Positions 25,309-34,657 of a stretch of 64,000 bases of DNA are shown here, piece by piece. The stretch's first letter is position 1, and each line of letters opens with the position of its first letter. A program made the position numbers and the translations under genes. The notes under the pieces are model-generated. The model was not told the DNA's origin, made no database searches, and worked only from the letters and a program-made list of their open reading frames with translations. Source of the stretch: JAYRZB01 sp041916675 (GTDB lineage Bacteria; Pseudomonadota; Alphaproteobacteria; Rhizobiales; Devosiaceae). The DNA lies in NCBI GenBank assembly GCA_041916675.1, contig JAYRZB010000001.1:62001-126000 (forward strand), read 5' to 3'.

Positions 25309-26504
25309 TGTCAGTGCGTCGCCTTGCGGATGTGGCTGTTCAGCCCGAAAAGTTCGCGTTCAATGCCGAGAATGCCAAGTGGGCTGATTGGAAGATCGGG
25401 CTCTATCCTGCTGGCCGCCAGCAATCGGCGGTGATCCCGCTGCTGATGCGGGCGCAGGACCAGGAAGGGTGGGTCAGCCGCGCTGCGATTGAATCCATCG
25501 CGACCATGCTTGGCATGCCCTATATCCGCGTCTTGGAAGTGGCGACGTTCTACACCCAGTTCCAGTTGCAGCCGGTGGGATCGCGGGCACATATCCAGGT
25601 ATGCGGCACCACGCCATGCATGCTGCGCGGGGCGGAAGCCATTCGCGAAGTCTGCCAGAACAAGATTCATCACGAGCCGCATCACCTGAACGATGACGGC
25701 ACGATGAGCTGGGAAGAGGTCGAGTGCCTGGGCGCGTGCGTGAATGCGCCGATGGTTGCCATTTTCCACGACACTTATGAAGACCTGACCGTCGAGCGGT
25801 TCGAGGAAATTGTGGATGCCTTCGCCGCTGGCAAGGGTGACACAATCAAGCCGGGCCCGCAGGTGAAGCGCGCCTTCTCGGCCGCCGAGGGTGGTGCGAC
25901 GACCTTGAAGGAAAAGCCGACGGCCAAGCGGGTGCGCGTCGAACTGCCGCCACCGGCCCCAGCTGCGGCAGCGGTGCCCGCTGCCCCTGCGCCGGCCGCG
26001 GCGCCGGCTCCGACAACTCCGGGCCGCAAGAACGATGTCTCGGAAGAAAATGCGCCAGCCCTGAAGGGACCAAAAGGTTCCGCCAAGGTTTCGGTCGCAA
26101 AGGCTGAGGGCGAGCGCGCGAAAGCGAACAAGTCTGCCAAGGCCGACGGCACGCCGAACAAGGCCATGCGCGAGAATGCGACCGGTGCTGAATCGCCGGC
26201 CGGCAAGATCGATGGCGGCAAGTCGGCAGCGCCGACAGCGTTGTTCACCGCCCCGGAAGGCGCGCCGGACGATTTGAAGATGATCTCGGGTGTTGGTCCG
26301 GTGCTGGAAGCCAAGCTGCATGCCATGGGCGTGACCAAATGGGCCCAGATCGCCGCATTCAAGGCCGCCGATGTGGCAAAGCTTGATGACGGGCTTGGCT
26401 TCAAGGGCCGTGTGGTGCGCGATGAGTGGGTCAAGCAGGCCAAGGCGCTCGCCAAGGGCGGCGAGGCAGAATACATCCGCGTCTTTGGCAAGAAGCCGCG
26501 TTAG
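25308..26504 (+). CDS. nuoE: NADH-quinone oxidoreductase subunit E with C-terminal helix-hairpin-helix extension
   Basis: 398 aa, about twice the usual ~165-220. Residues ~1-175 are a normal thioredoxin-fold NuoE; C99, C104, C140 and C144 (VCGTTPC and CLGAC) bind the [2Fe-2S] cluster N1a. Residues ~180-315 are an Ala/Pro/Lys-rich linker. Residues ~320-398 form a second domain that starts DDLKMISGVGPVLEAKL, a helix-hairpin-helix motif, and ends in a basic tail. Long NuoE tails of this sort occur in rhizobia. What the HhH domain does in a respiratory complex is not known. Confidence 0.95.
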   Translation: MSVRRLADVAVQPEKFAFNAENAKWADWKIGLYPAGRQQSAVIPLLMRAQDQEGWVSRAAIESIATMLGMPYIRVLEVATFYTQFQLQPVGSRAHIQVCGTTPCMLRGAEAIREVCQNKIHHEPHHLNDDGTMSWEEVECLGACVNAPMVAIFHDTYEDLTVERFEEIVDAFAAGKGDTIKPGPQVKRAFSAAEGGATTLKEKPTAKRVRVELPPPAPAAAAVPAAPAPAAAPAPTTPGRKNDVSEENAPALKGPKGSAKVSVAKAEGERAKANKSAKADGTPNKAMRENATGAESPAGKIDGGKSAAPTALFTAPEGAPDDLKMISGVGPVLEAKLHAMGVTKWAQIAAFKAADVAKLDDGLGFKGRVVRDEWVKQAKALAKGGEAEYIRVFGKKPR

Positions 26505-26516
26505 GAGAGGTGAGAG

Positions 26517-27824
26517 ATGCTCGCTGACAAGGATCGCATTTTCACAAACCTCTACGGTCAGGGTGACTGGACGCTTGAAGGCGCGCGGGCGCGCGGCGCC
26601 TGGCAGGACACCAAGAAATTTATTGAGATGGGCCGCGACTGGATCACCAATGAGGTGAAAGCGTCGGGCCTGCGCGGCCGCGGCGGGGCAGGGTTCCCCA
26701 CTGCGCTCAAGTGGACCTTTATGCCCAAGGTTTCGGACGGACGCCCGCATTACCTTGTGGTCAATGCCGACGAATCCGAGCCCGGCACCTGCAAGGATCG
26801 CGAAATCCTGCGGCACGACCCGCACCATCTGGTGGAAGGGTGCCTGCTGGCATCGCGCGCCATGGATGCGCACCTGTGCTTCATTTATGTGCGCGGCGAG
26901 TTTATTCGCGAGCGCCAGCGCCTTGAGGCGGCTGTCGAGCAGGCCTATGAGGCCAAGCTGATCGGCAAGAACAACATCCATGGCTGGGACTTTGACATCA
27001 TCGTCCACCACGGCGCAGGTGCTTACATCTGCGGTGAAGAAACCGCGCTGATGGAATCGCTGGAAGGCAAGAAGGGCCAGCCGCGCCTGAAGCCGCCGTT
27101 CCCGGCCGGCATGGGCGTCTATGGCAACCCGACCACGGTCAATAACGTGGAATCGATTGCCGTCGTGCCCGAGATCCTGCGCCGAGGCGGTGCCTGGTTT
27201 GCCGGTATTGGCCGCCCCAACAACACCGGCACCAAGCTGATGTGCGTTTCGGGCCACGTGAACACGCCTGCCACCTTCGAAGAAGAGATGGGCATCACGT
27301 TTGAAGAAATGATCGAGAAGCACTGTGGCGGTATCCGCGGCGGCTGGGACAACCTGCTGGCCGTGATCCCCGGTGGTGCTTCGGTACCTTGCGTGCCCGG
27401 CGAGAAGATCCGCAGCGCGCACATGGATTTTGATGGCCTGAAGGAAGTCGGTTCGTCACTCGGCACCGCTGCGGTGATCGTGATGGATAAATCGACCGAC
27501 ATCATCAAGGCCATTTGGCGGCTGTCGGCGTTCTACAAGCACGAAAGCTGCGGCCAGTGCACGCCGTGCCGCGAAGGCACCGGCTGGATGATGCGCGTGA
27601 TGGAACGCATGGTCGAAGGCCGTGCGCAGAAGCGCGAAATCGACATGCTGTTCGAAGTGACCAAGCAGGTTGAAGGACACACCATCTGTGCACTCGGCGA
27701 TGCCGCTGCATGGCCAATCCAGGGGCTGATCCGCAACTTCCGCCCGGTGATCGAGGCGCGGATCGACGCCTATACCTACAGTTCAACGTCCGACGGTGCA
27801 GTGCCGTCTATCGCGGCGGAGTAA
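26517..27824 (+). CDS. nuoF: NADH-quinone oxidoreductase subunit F
   Basis: 435 aa. Binds FMN and NADH and carries [4Fe-4S] cluster N3. The glycine-rich site is RGRGGAGFPTALKW (53-66); the second binding stretch is GAGAYICGEETALMESLEG; the cluster cysteines are C345, C348, C351 (SCGQCTPCREG) and C391 (HTICALGD). Entry point for electrons, on the cytoplasmic tip of complex I. It follows nuoE by 12 bp, with GGAGAGGTGAG as ribosome site. Confidence 0.97.
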   Translation: MLADKDRIFTNLYGQGDWTLEGARARGAWQDTKKFIEMGRDWITNEVKASGLRGRGGAGFPTALKWTFMPKVSDGRPHYLVVNADESEPGTCKDREILRHDPHHLVEGCLLASRAMDAHLCFIYVRGEFIRERQRLEAAVEQAYEAKLIGKNNIHGWDFDIIVHHGAGAYICGEETALMESLEGKKGQPRLKPPFPAGMGVYGNPTTVNNVESIAVVPEILRRGGAWFAGIGRPNNTGTKLMCVSGHVNTPATFEEEMGITFEEMIEKHCGGIRGGWDNLLAVIPGGASVPCVPGEKIRSAHMDFDGLKEVGSSLGTAAVIVMDKSTDIIKAIWRLSAFYKHESCGQCTPCREGTGWMMRVMERMVEGRAQKREIDMLFEVTKQVEGHTICALGDAAAWPIQGLIRNFRPVIEARIDAYTYSSTSDGAVPSIAAE

Positions 27825-27830
27825 GGCCAG

Positions 27831-29924
27831 ATGGCACAGATCAAAGTTGACGGTCAGCTGGTCGAGGTTCCCGACTATTTCACCCTGATGCAGGCGGCTG
27901 AGGCGGCGGGCGCGGAAATTCCGCGCTTTTGCTATCACGAGCGCCTGTCGGTGGCGGGCAACTGCCGCATGTGCCTGGTGGAAGTGAAGGGTGGCCCCCC
28001 GAAGCCGCAGGCGAGCTGCGCCATGGCAGTCAAGGATCTGCGCCCCGGCCCGAACGGCGAGCCGCCAGAAATGTTTACCAACACGCCGATGGTCAAGAAG
28101 GCCCGCGAAGGCGTGATGGAATTCCTGCTGATCAACCATCCGCTCGATTGCCCGATCTGCGATCAGGGTGGGGAATGCGACCTGCAGGACCAGGCCATGG
28201 CCTATGGCGTGGACAAGAATCGCTATGCTGAGAACAAGCGGGCGGTCGAAGACAAGTATATCGGGCCGCTGGTGAAAACCTCGATGAACCGCTGCATTCA
28301 CTGCACGCGCTGCGTCCGGTTCACCACCGAAGTTGCCGGTATTTCGGAAATGGGCCTGATTGGCCGTGGCGAAGACGCCGAAATCACCACATATCTCGAA
28401 AAGGCGCTGTCGAGCGAGTTGCAGGGCAATGTGATTGATCTGTGCCCGGTCGGCGCGCTGACGAGCAAACCTTATGCATTTGCCGCACGCCCGTGGGAAC
28501 TGGTCAAGACCGAAAGCATCGACGTGATGGATGCTGTCGGCTCGAACATTCGCGTCGACAGCCGTGGCCGCGAAGTGATGCGCATTCTGCCGCGCGTCAA
28601 CGAAGCGATCAATGAAGAGTGGATTTCGGACAAGACCCGGTTCGTGTGGGATGGGCTGAAGGCCCAGCGCCTCGACCGGCCCTACGTGCGCAAGGGCGGC
28701 AAGCTCACCGCAGCAAGCTGGGATGATGCGTTCGCGACGGTTGCCAAGGCGATCAAGAAAGCCGGTGGCGGGAAGATTGGTGCCATTGCCGGGGATCTGG
28801 CGGGTGTCGAGGACCTTTATGCGATTCAGCAACTGCTGATCGGGCTGGGCTCATCGAACTATGATGCACGTCCGGCTGGTTCGGCGCTGCATCCTAAGAA
28901 TGGCCGGGCATCGTATGTGTTCAATCCCACGATTGCAGGGATCGAACAGGCTGATGCCATTCTGATCATCGGTTCCAATCCGCGCCGGGAAGCGGCAGTG
29001 CTGAATGCCCGCATTCGCAAGGTGTGGCGTGCGACCGGGCTGCCGATTGGCGTGATTGGCGAGAATGCCGACCTGACTTATCCGCATACGCATCTGGGCG
29101 GTGATATTTCGGTTCTGGCCGATCTGGCCGCAGGCAAGGGCGACTTTGCGGCGGTGCTGGCCAATGCCAAGCGTCCACTGATCCTGGTCGGCGAAGCGGC
29201 GGTTGCCGGGGATGCCGGGGCCGATGTGCTGGCGCTCGCCGCTCAGGTGGCGGAAAACGCCGGTGCTTACGCCGATGGCTGGAATGGCTTCGCCGTGCTG
29301 CATTCGGCGGCCGCCCGCGTCGGTGCGCTCGATATCGGGTTTGTGCCGGGCAAAGACGGGCTGGATACCGCTGGCATGGTAGCAGCTGCCGGGGCAGGGG
29401 AACTGGATGTGCTGTTCCTGCTCGGCGCTGATGATATCGACATGAAGGCGCTGGGGAAGGCGCTGGTTGTTTATGTCGGCACGCACGGCGATGCCGGTGC
29501 GCACCGGGCCGACGTGATCCTGCCGGCAGCAGCCTATACGGAAAAGAGCGCGACTTATGTGAACACCGAAGGGCGGGTGCAACTCGCCAATCGCGCCGTG
29601 TTCGCGCCGGGCGAGGCCAAGGAAGACTGGGCCATTTTCCGCGCCCTGTCGGCAGTGACCGGTTCGCCCCTGCCGTTCAATTCTCTGGCTCAGTTGCGGG
29701 CGCGGCTCTATGCGGCCTATCCGCATCTTGCGCGACTCGATGCGGTAGCCGAAAGCGATGCAGCCGGGTTGCGTAAATTGGCAAAGACGCCGGCCAAGCC
29801 CAAGCGCGTGGTGTTTGCATCGCCGGTGACGGACTTTTATCTGAGCAACCCGATTGCGCGGGCCTCGGCGGTGATGGGCGAATGCGCCCAGCTGGCTGCC
29901 GGACTGAAGCAGGCGGCGGAGTAG
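27831..29924 (+). CDS. nuoG: NADH-quinone oxidoreductase subunit G
   Basis: 697 aa. N-terminal [2Fe-2S] ferredoxin domain with C34, C45, C48 and C63; then the His-ligated cluster N5 (H103, C107, C110, C116) and a [4Fe-4S] cluster with C155, C158, C161 and C205. The C-terminal ~450 residues are a molybdopterin-oxidoreductase-like domain that has lost its cofactor. No extra N7 cysteine motif was noticed. Carries electrons from NuoF toward NuoI. Starts 6 bp after nuoF. Confidence 0.96.
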   Translation: MAQIKVDGQLVEVPDYFTLMQAAEAAGAEIPRFCYHERLSVAGNCRMCLVEVKGGPPKPQASCAMAVKDLRPGPNGEPPEMFTNTPMVKKAREGVMEFLLINHPLDCPICDQGGECDLQDQAMAYGVDKNRYAENKRAVEDKYIGPLVKTSMNRCIHCTRCVRFTTEVAGISEMGLIGRGEDAEITTYLEKALSSELQGNVIDLCPVGALTSKPYAFAARPWELVKTESIDVMDAVGSNIRVDSRGREVMRILPRVNEAINEEWISDKTRFVWDGLKAQRLDRPYVRKGGKLTAASWDDAFATVAKAIKKAGGGKIGAIAGDLAGVEDLYAIQQLLIGLGSSNYDARPAGSALHPKNGRASYVFNPTIAGIEQADAILIIGSNPRREAAVLNARIRKVWRATGLPIGVIGENADLTYPHTHLGGDISVLADLAAGKGDFAAVLANAKRPLILVGEAAVAGDAGADVLALAAQVAENAGAYADGWNGFAVLHSAAARVGALDIGFVPGKDGLDTAGMVAAAGAGELDVLFLLGADDIDMKALGKALVVYVGTHGDAGAHRADVILPAAAYTEKSATYVNTEGRVQLANRAVFAPGEAKEDWAIFRALSAVTGSPLPFNSLAQLRARLYAAYPHLARLDAVAESDAAGLRKLAKTPAKPKRVVFASPVTDFYLSNPIARASAVMGECAQLAAGLKQAAE

Positions 29925-29931
29925 GCAAGAC

Positions 29932-31029
29932 ATGGACTTTGTAATTTCAGCCCTGGACTACCTGCTCGGCATCCCGGTTCTGGGATGGGGCTCGCAGGTT
30001 GGCTTTGTCTACAAGGGCCTGCTGCTGCTGGTGGCGCTGCTGCTGTTCACTGCCTACATCCTTCTGGCAGATCGCAAGATCTGGGCTGCCGTGCAATCGC
30101 GGCGCGGACCCAACGTGGTGGGTGCGTTCGGCCTGCTGCAGAGCTTTGCCGACCTTTTGAAGTTCGTCTTCAAGGAACCGATCATTCCCGCTGGCGCGGA
30201 CAAGGCAGTGTTCCTGCTGGCGCCGCTGGTGACCGTGCTGCTGGCGCTGGCGTCTTGGGCCGTTGTGCCGATCGATAGTGGCTGGGCGCTGGCCAACATC
30301 AATGTCGGCATCCTCTACATCTTCGCCATCTCCTCGCTTGGCGTCTACGGCATCATCATGGCCGGCTGGGCTTCGAACTCGAAATACGCCTTTCTAGGGG
30401 CGCTGCGTGCTGCCGCCCAGATGGTGAGTTACGAAGTCTCGATCGGTTTTGTGATCATCACGGTGTTGCTGTGCGTGGGTTCGCTGAACCTGACCGACAT
30501 CGTGGTGGCGCAGCAACAGATGGGCCTGGCGCACATGCTGGGCGTGCCGCAGCTGGCGTTCCTGAACTGGTTCTGGCTGCCGCTGTTCCCGATGTTCGTG
30601 ATTTTCTTCATTTCGGCGCTGGCTGAAACCAACCGCCCGCCCTTCGACCTGCCCGAAGGCGAATCCGAACTGGTGGCTGGTTTCATGGTTGAATACAGCT
30701 CTGCCCCCTACATGATGTTCATGCTGGGCGAGTATGTGGCCATCATCCTGATGTGCTCGATGACCACGATCCTGTTCCTGGGTGGCTGGACCTCGCCGCT
30801 CGATTTTGCGCCCTTCACCTGGGTGCCGGGTGTGGTTTGGTTCGTGCTCAAGCTCTGCCTGGTGTTCTTCATGTTCGCGATGGTGAAAGCCTTCGTGCCA
30901 CGCTATCGCTACGACCAGCTGATGCGCATTGGCTGGAAGGTGTTTCTGCCGATTTCGCTGGTGATGGTCATCGCCGTGGCATTCGTTCTGCAATTGACCG
31001 GCTGGGGCTGGCATGGAGGCATGGCATGA
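29932..31029 (+). CDS. nuoH: NADH-quinone oxidoreductase subunit H
   Basis: 365 aa with eight hydrophobic segments. Contains the conserved quinone-site loop AETNRPPFDLPEGESELVAGF and the early RRGPNVVGAFGLLQ motif. NuoH lies at the heel of complex I and lines the quinone entry tunnel. Its stop TGA overlaps the ATGATG start of a small unnamed membrane ORF. Confidence 0.97.
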   Translation: MDFVISALDYLLGIPVLGWGSQVGFVYKGLLLLVALLLFTAYILLADRKIWAAVQSRRGPNVVGAFGLLQSFADLLKFVFKEPIIPAGADKAVFLLAPLVTVLLALASWAVVPIDSGWALANINVGILYIFAISSLGVYGIIMAGWASNSKYAFLGALRAAAQMVSYEVSIGFVIITVLLCVGSLNLTDIVVAQQQMGLAHMLGVPQLAFLNWFWLPLFPMFVIFFISALAETNRPPFDLPEGESELVAGFMVEYSSAPYMMFMLGEYVAIILMCSMTTILFLGGWTSPLDFAPFTWVPGVVWFVLKLCLVFFMFAMVKAFVPRYRYDQLMRIGWKVFLPISLVMVIAVAFVLQLTGWGWHGGMA

Positions 31030-31229
31030 TGCTTCCGGTCTGGGTGATTGGCGCACTTGTGGGGGCAATCTTTGGCTTCGCACAGGGGAAAATTATCGTG
31101 CACATGGTCAACAAATCTTCCGCCAAGGGAAATGGTAAGCCAATGCTGCGCTTCTTTCCCATTATAGAGGCAGTTCTCTTCTGCGTTTTAGGCGGTTACT
31201 TGGCCAATCTCTGGTTTGGAGGAAACTGA
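31026..31229 (+). CDS. Small two-helix membrane protein embedded between nuoH and nuoI
   Basis: 67 aa. It starts at ATGATG overlapping the nuoH stop by 4 bp and ends with TGATG, where its last base is the first base of nuoI; such tight coupling on both sides argues that it is translated. Two hydrophobic stretches (residues ~3-28 and ~44-63) are joined by a basic, hydrophilic loop (NKSSAKGNGK). The ribosome site of nuoI (GGAGGAAACTG) lies within its end. I recognise no family, and the usual nuoH-nuoI junction lacks such a gene. It could be an accessory or assembly subunit of complex I, which is inference. Confidence 0.72.
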   Translation: MMLPVWVIGALVGAIFGFAQGKIIVHMVNKSSAKGNGKPMLRFFPIIEAVLFCVLGGYLANLWFGGN

Positions 31230-31717
31230 TGCGCTTTCTACAGTTCCTCAATGGCATGCTGCTGCGCGAGTTCGTGGGGGCATTCTTTTTGTCGATGAAG
31301 TATTTCTTCTCGGCCAAGAAGACGATCAACTACCCGTTTGAAAAGGGCGAAGTTTCGCCGCGATTCCGGGGTGAACATGCGCTACGCCGCTACCCCAATG
31401 GCGAAGAACGCTGCATTGCCTGCAAGCTGTGCGAAGCGATCTGCCCCGCGCAGGCCATCACCATCGAAGCAGGACCGCGCCAGAATGACGGCACCCGCCG
31501 CACGGTGCGCTATGACATCGATATGGTGAAGTGCATCTATTGCGGCTTCTGCCAGGAGGCCTGCCCGGTTGATGCGATCGTGGAAGGACCGAACTTCGAG
31601 TTTGCCACCGAAACGCGTGAAGAGCTGTACTTCTCTAAGGAAAAGCTGCTCGCCAACGGGGACCGCTGGGAGCGCGAGATTGCCCAGAATATCGCAACCG
31701 ACGCGCCGTACCGGTAA
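31229..31717 (+). CDS. nuoI: NADH-quinone oxidoreductase subunit I
   Basis: 162 aa. Two [4Fe-4S] clusters (N6a and N6b): C62, C65, C68, C72 (CIACKLCEAIC) and C102, C105, C108, C112 (CIYCGFCQEAC), with the usual fourth cysteine swap between clusters. The N-terminal amphipathic helix anchors it at the membrane. Conducts electrons from NuoG to NuoB. GGAGGAAACTG precedes the ATG. Confidence 0.97.
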   Translation: MRFLQFLNGMLLREFVGAFFLSMKYFFSAKKTINYPFEKGEVSPRFRGEHALRRYPNGEERCIACKLCEAICPAQAITIEAGPRQNDGTRRTVRYDIDMVKCIYCGFCQEACPVDAIVEGPNFEFATETREELYFSKEKLLANGDRWEREIAQNIATDAPYR

Positions 31718-31726
31718 GGGAAAACC

Positions 31727-32335
31727 ATGACGCTGCCGCTGTTTTTCTTCTACGTGTTTGCAATCATCGCCGTCGCTTCGGCGCTGATGGTGATTGTGTC
31801 GCGCAACCCGGTGCATTCGGTGCTGTTCCTGATCCTGACCTTTGTGAACGCCTCGGGGCTGTTCATGCTGGCGGGGGCCGAGTTCCTGGCGCTGATCCTG
31901 ATCGTGGTCTATGTCGGCGCGGTCGCGGTGCTGTTCCTGTTCGTGGTCATGATGCTCGACATCGATTTTGCCGAGCTGCGCCGCGGCATTCTGCAATACA
32001 TGCCAATTGGTGCAGTGATCGGGATCATCCTGCTGCTCGAGCTGTTGCTGGTTGGTGGCAGCTTCGTTGTTGCGCCGCAGGTGGCCAGCACAAGCGTCGT
32101 GCCGATTGATGGCTCGATCGAGAACACGCGCGCGCTGGGGCAGGTGCTCTATACCCGCTACATCTATGTGTTCCAGGCGGCCGGCGGGGTTCTGCTGGTG
32201 GCCATGATCGGGGCAATTGTTCTGACGCTGCAGCACAAGACCGGCGTCAAGCGACAGGACGCATACAAGCAATCGAGCCGCAAGCGCAGCGAAGCGGTTG
32301 AGCTGATCAAGGTCAAGCCGGGTCAGGGACTATAG
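31727..32335 (+). CDS. nuoJ: NADH-quinone oxidoreductase subunit J
   Basis: 202 aa with five membrane helices. SRNPVHSVLFLILTFVN and AEFLALILIVVYVGAVAVLFLFVVMML are the family signature; the latter helix contains the pi-bulge region involved in coupling. C-terminal ~30 residues are basic and cytoplasmic. 9 bp after nuoI. Confidence 0.96.
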   Translation: MTLPLFFFYVFAIIAVASALMVIVSRNPVHSVLFLILTFVNASGLFMLAGAEFLALILIVVYVGAVAVLFLFVVMMLDIDFAELRRGILQYMPIGAVIGIILLLELLLVGGSFVVAPQVASTSVVPIDGSIENTRALGQVLYTRYIYVFQAAGGVLLVAMIGAIVLTLQHKTGVKRQDAYKQSSRKRSEAVELIKVKPGQGL

Positions 32336-32341
32336 GGGACG

Positions 32342-32659
32342 ATGATGGCTGAGGGCATTGGAGTAGGTCACTTTCTGACCGTGGGGGCGATCCTGTTCAC
32401 GCTTGGCGTGTTCGGTATTTTCCTCAACCGCAAGAACATCATCATCATCCTGATGTCGGTGGAGTTGATCCTTCTGGCGGTCAACATCAATTTCGTGGCG
32501 TTTTCGGCGACGCTGAACGACCTTGCCGGGCAGGTGTTTGCCCTGCTGATCCTGACGGTTGCGGCGGCGGAAGCGGCCATCGGCCTTGCGATCCTGGTGA
32601 TTTTCTATCGTAACCGCGGTTCGATCGCGGTTGACGACGTCAATATGATGAAGGGCTAG
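32342..32659 (+). CDS. nuoK: NADH-quinone oxidoreductase subunit K
   Basis: 105 aa (103-104 if translation begins at the second ATG, 32345). Three helices, MrpC-like, with the conserved glutamates in LMSVELILLAVNINF and AAAEAAIGLAILVIFYR that form part of a proton path. TATAGGGGACG precedes the start. Confidence 0.96.
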   Translation: MMAEGIGVGHFLTVGAILFTLGVFGIFLNRKNIIIILMSVELILLAVNINFVAFSATLNDLAGQVFALLILTVAAAEAAIGLAILVIFYRNRGSIAVDDVNMMKG

Positions 32660-32665
32660 CCCCAG

Positions 32666-34657
32666 ATGGTTCAGGCGATTGTCTTTTTCCCGCTGATCGG
32701 TGCGCTGATCGCAGGGCTCCTAGGACGCATCATCGGGCACAAGGTGAGCGAGTATATCACCACGGGCCTGTTGATCGCTGCTGCGGTGCTGAGCTGGATC
32801 GTGTTTGCCGGATTCTGGTTTGCGCCGGAAGCGGCAGAAGGTGCTGCCGAGGGGGCGCACGCAGAAGTGCTCAAGGTCGAAGTGTTGCGCTGGATCCAGT
32901 CCGGCGGGCTCGATCTGAACTGGGTGCTGCGGGTCGATACGCTGACTGCCATCATGCTGGTGGTGGTGACGACGGTTTCGAGCCTCGTGCACCTTTATTC
33001 CATCGGTTACATGCACGAGGACCCACACCGTTCGCGGTTCTTCGCTTACCTTTCGCTGTTTACATTCGCCATGCTGATGCTGGTGACCGCCGACAACTTC
33101 CTGCAGATGTTCTTCGGCTGGGAAGGGGTTGGCCTGGCCTCGTACCTCTTGATCGGCTTCTGGTATCACAAGCCATCGGCCAATGCGGCGGCCATGAAGG
33201 CGTTCGTGGTCAATCGCGTGGGTGACTTTGGGTTCGCGCTCGGCATTTTCGGTGCGTTCGTGGTGCTGGGGCACATCGACTTCGATGGCGCTTTCCATGC
33301 GATTGAAGCCAACAAGGAAGCCACGATCCACTTCCTGTGGGCCGAATGGCCGGCAATGACAGTGATCTGCCTGCTGCTGTTCATGGGTGCCATGGGCAAG
33401 TCGGCGCAGTTCCTGCTGCACACCTGGCTGCCGGACGCGATGGAAGGCCCGACCCCTGTGTCGGCGCTGATCCATGCGGCCACAATGGTGACCGCCGGTG
33501 TGTTCATGGTTGCCCGCCTGTCGCCGCTGTTCGAGACGTCTCCCGTTGCGATGACGGTCGTGCTGATTATTGGCGCGATTACGGCATTCTTTGCGGCGAC
33601 GGTTGGCCTGGTGCAGAACGACATCAAGCGTGTGATCGCTTATTCCACCTGTTCACAGCTTGGCTACATGTTCGTGGCGCTGGGGGCAGGGGCATACTCT
33701 GCCGGGGTGTTCCACCTGTTCACCCACGCCTTCTTCAAGGCTCTGCTGTTCTTGGGCGCCGGTTCTGTGATCCACGCCATGCATCACGAGCAGGATATGC
33801 GGAACATGGGCGGCATCGCCAAGAAGGTGCCGATCACCTATGCGATGATGATGATCGGCACGCTGGCGCTGACAGGCGTTGGTATTCCGGGCACACCGCT
33901 CGGTTTTGCCGGGTTCTTCTCCAAGGATTCGATCATTGAAGCCGCCTATGGCGTTGGCGGAACTGCGGGTTCGCTGGCCTTCTGGCTGCTGGTGATCGCG
34001 GCGCTGTTCACGAGCTTTTACTCCTGGCGCTTGATCCATCTGACCTTCCACGGCCGCACGCGCGCCGATCACCACACGTTCGATCATGCTCATGAGAGCC
34101 CGAATGTGATGCTGATCCCGCTCTATGTGCTTGGCGCGGGCGCGGTGCTGTCGGGCGTGGTGTTCTACGACCTGTTCTTCGGCCATGCCGAGCACATCGA
34201 GCACTTCTTCCAGGGTTCGGTCGTGGTCAACGAGCATGCGCTCGAGGCGGCGCACGGTGCGCCGCTTTGGGTCAAGTGGTCGGCTACGGTCGCCATGATC
34301 CTGGGTTTTCTTGCCGCCTACCAGATGTATATCCGGGATCCGGGCATGCCCAAGCGCGTGGCCGAGATGAACCCGGGCCTCTACAAGTTCCTGTTGAACA
34401 AGTGGTACATCGACGAGCTGTATGACCTGATTTTCGTGCGCCCGGCGCGCTGGATCGGACGCGCGTTCTGGCGCGGTTTCGATGACTGGCTGGTGGACAA
34501 GACCATCATCGAAGGCCTCGGGAACCGCATCAAGGATATCACTGGCCAGGTGGTCAAACTCCAGTCCGGCTATCTCTACCACTATGCTTTCGCGATGCTG
34601 ATCGGGGTGGCCGCGCTGCTCACCTGGGCTATCGCGTCTGGGGGACTTCTCGGATGA
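32666..34657 (+). CDS. nuoL: NADH-quinone oxidoreductase subunit L
   Basis: 663 aa, largest antiporter-like subunit. Landmarks are FFGWEGVGLASYLLIGFW, GAMGKSAQFLLHTWLPDAMEGPTPVSALIHAATMVTAG and DIKRVIAYSTCSQLGYM (each shown here as pieces of longer conserved helices). The C-terminal part (after ~residue 520) includes the lateral helix HL that ties the three pump subunits. Overlaps nuoM by 4 bp (ATGA). Confidence 0.97.
   Translation: MVQAIVFFPLIGALIAGLLGRIIGHKVSEYITTGLLIAAAVLSWIVFAGFWFAPEAAEGAAEGAHAEVLKVEVLRWIQSGGLDLNWVLRVDTLTAIMLVVVTTVSSLVHLYSIGYMHEDPHRSRFFAYLSLFTFAMLMLVTADNFLQMFFGWEGVGLASYLLIGFWYHKPSANAAAMKAFVVNRVGDFGFALGIFGAFVVLGHIDFDGAFHAIEANKEATIHFLWAEWPAMTVICLLLFMGAMGKSAQFLLHTWLPDAMEGPTPVSALIHAATMVTAGVFMVARLSPLFETSPVAMTVVLIIGAITAFFAATVGLVQNDIKRVIAYSTCSQLGYMFVALGAGAYSAGVFHLFTHAFFKALLFLGAGSVIHAMHHEQDMRNMGGIAKKVPITYAMMMIGTLALTGVGIPGTPLGFAGFFSKDSIIEAAYGVGGTAGSLAFWLLVIAALFTSFYSWRLIHLTFHGRTRADHHTFDHAHESPNVMLIPLYVLGAGAVLSGVVFYDLFFGHAEHIEHFFQGSVVVNEHALEAAHGAPLWVKWSATVAMILGFLAAYQMYIRDPGMPKRVAEMNPGLYKFLLNKWYIDELYDLIFVRPARWIGRAFWRGFDDWLVDKTIIEGLGNRIKDITGQVVKLQSGYLYHYAFAMLIGVAALLTWAIASGGLLG

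Noticed and set aside
25311..27422. Minus-strand ORF of 703 codons opposite nuoE and nuoF
   Set aside because: High-GC shadow of strongly recognised genes; its composition is basic/His-rich with no domain.
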